64,000 bases of DNA. Source: Euwallacea fornicatus. Its lineage: Eukaryota > Arthropoda > Insecta > Coleoptera > Curculionidae. Positions 63,061 through 64,000 of the stretch are shown here, piece by piece. The stretch's first letter is position 1; each line of letters begins with the position of its first letter. The notes beneath the pieces were generated by a model. That model made no database searches. It was not told where the DNA came from and was given only the letters and a program-made list of their open reading frames with translations. The stretch covers positions 4,030,001-4,094,000 of the forward strand of contig NC_089545.1 in NCBI RefSeq assembly GCF_040115645.1. Reading direction: 5' to 3'. The position numbers were made by a program, and so were the translations under genes.

Positions 63061-64000
63061 AGCATGCAAACTAAATCGTCAGATCCACATAGCAGATAAT
63101 TTGGGGTACATGAATTTTCAGCCTTATTATTGCCTGGCGATATTGGATTTTCGGCCAGTTTCCCCTTCAGAGAAGAATCCGGCAGTTTCGGTCACTCCTC
63201 AATTCAAAATTCTTACGAGAATTAACTTGACAAATTCTAATTAGAATAACGTGATGAGGCATTAAGCAAATCTAAGAAATGCTTTGTTTCTCAATAAGTA
63301 TTTTTCATATAATTCATTTCACACTGAAAAATCGTTTATATACGGGGCGTTTCAACGTTAGATTTTAACTTTCTGGCCGGTCGCACAGTTTTTTTTTCAA
63401 TTTAAGTTCATGTTGCTTGTAGTTGTTTATGAATTTTCTTGAAAATATTATCTGCTCTGCTCCTCAATGGTTAGACTGGAGAGGGTATTTTTTCCTGTTT
63501 CGTTGCGCCCCTATTTAATCCGAACATAGCCTGAACTAATCTTCAAACATTTTTGTGGTTGACCCTAGAAAACCCTGACCCGAATACCAGAAAATTCGAT
63601 GAACTTGCGGAGGGATTTGGCTCGCATTTCTTTCACGGAGCAGACCTAAAGTACAGTTTAGTATCACGTGTAAGTATTTACGATTTTTTTCTTTGATATG
63701 GCTAATTTCCAAAAATATGTCTTTATGAGTTTCGTTTTATGGTAATATATTTCTGTCAAAAACCATTCTTTGCTCATAACGTATAGTTTGTGCAATTATC
63801 GCAGGTGGTTTTTTAAGGAATATGAATATTTTCGCAGAATATTTCTCAAATCCTTTGAGTTTCTGATGTTATTCAGTACATAAAACTCATAAGTGATTGA
63901 TCAATTGCCTCAATTCAAAGCCGAGAACTCCCAACGTTGAGAAAATAATGGGAAACGTAAAAAGCAATAATTCAGAAAGGCCCATTAGAAGACGTCACTT
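63061..64000. other. Non-coding AT-rich right flank
   Basis: No supported gene. TATACGGGGCG at 63339-63349 is a possible repeat terminus. Confidence 0.5.

Overview
This is a gene-poor, AT-rich, intron- or intergene-type stretch of an arthropod nuclear genome, most likely an insect. The assignment rests on two degenerate mariner-type transposons, a fragment of another Tc1/mariner-type transposase of a kind common in arthropods, short candidate exons with GT/AG splice signals, and no bacterial features such as operons or Shine-Dalgarno sites. I found no tRNA, rRNA, known microRNA, CRISPR array or complete protein gene. Most open frames over 60 codons look like chance frames in non-coding DNA or transposon remnants.

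The best protein-coding evidence is a tiny first coding exon at 10928-10967 (+). It encodes MPRRKQDCPKRMK and ends at a strong phase-1 GTAAGT donor, just downstream of a CpG-rich block (10330-10927). The N-terminal RRKQ motif and the micro-exon are typical of large C2H2 zinc-finger developmental regulators (SALL/spalt, Teashirt/TSHZ, BCL11 and FOG types). If this is right, much of the DNA to the right would be a very large first intron plus regulatory DNA. Weaker exon candidates are 3302-3395 (-, with both splice sites), 50245-50313 (+, start in perfect Kozak context, phase-0 donor, SLC22-like N-terminus) and 55869-56039 (+, terminal-exon-like open frame).

Layout. 1-10.3 kb is AT-rich flank with an inverted-repeat (fold-back) element at 952-1487, the minus-strand exon candidate near 3.3 kb and a GC-rich island near 7.2 kb. 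10.3-13.6 kb holds the CpG block, exon 1, a duplicated 60-bp motif, a cluster of PHO/YY1-like sites and a G-quadruplex motif. 17.1-18.3 kb is a mariner copy with all three catalytic Asp positions but many stops, and 32.07-32.71 kb is an internally deleted relative. 18.8-19.3 kb is a GC-rich island. 30.66-31.07 kb is a degenerate tandem repeat of about 130 bp. From 20 to 63 kb, AT-rich DNA is punctuated by compact GC/CpG-richer islands of 150-600 bp. These carry homeodomain-, TCF-, POU-, PBC/Hox- and CTCF-like sites and small palindromes, and look like enhancer or insulator candidates. 54.9-55.3 kb is a broken Tc1/mariner-type transposase.

The likely working picture is a developmental-regulator locus: a promoter and micro-exon at the left, then a long array of candidate cis-regulatory islands seeded with old transposons. 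A CTCF-like site at 52.16 kb lies just beyond the candidate promoter of a second gene at 50.2 kb. All regulatory assignments are motif-based inference.
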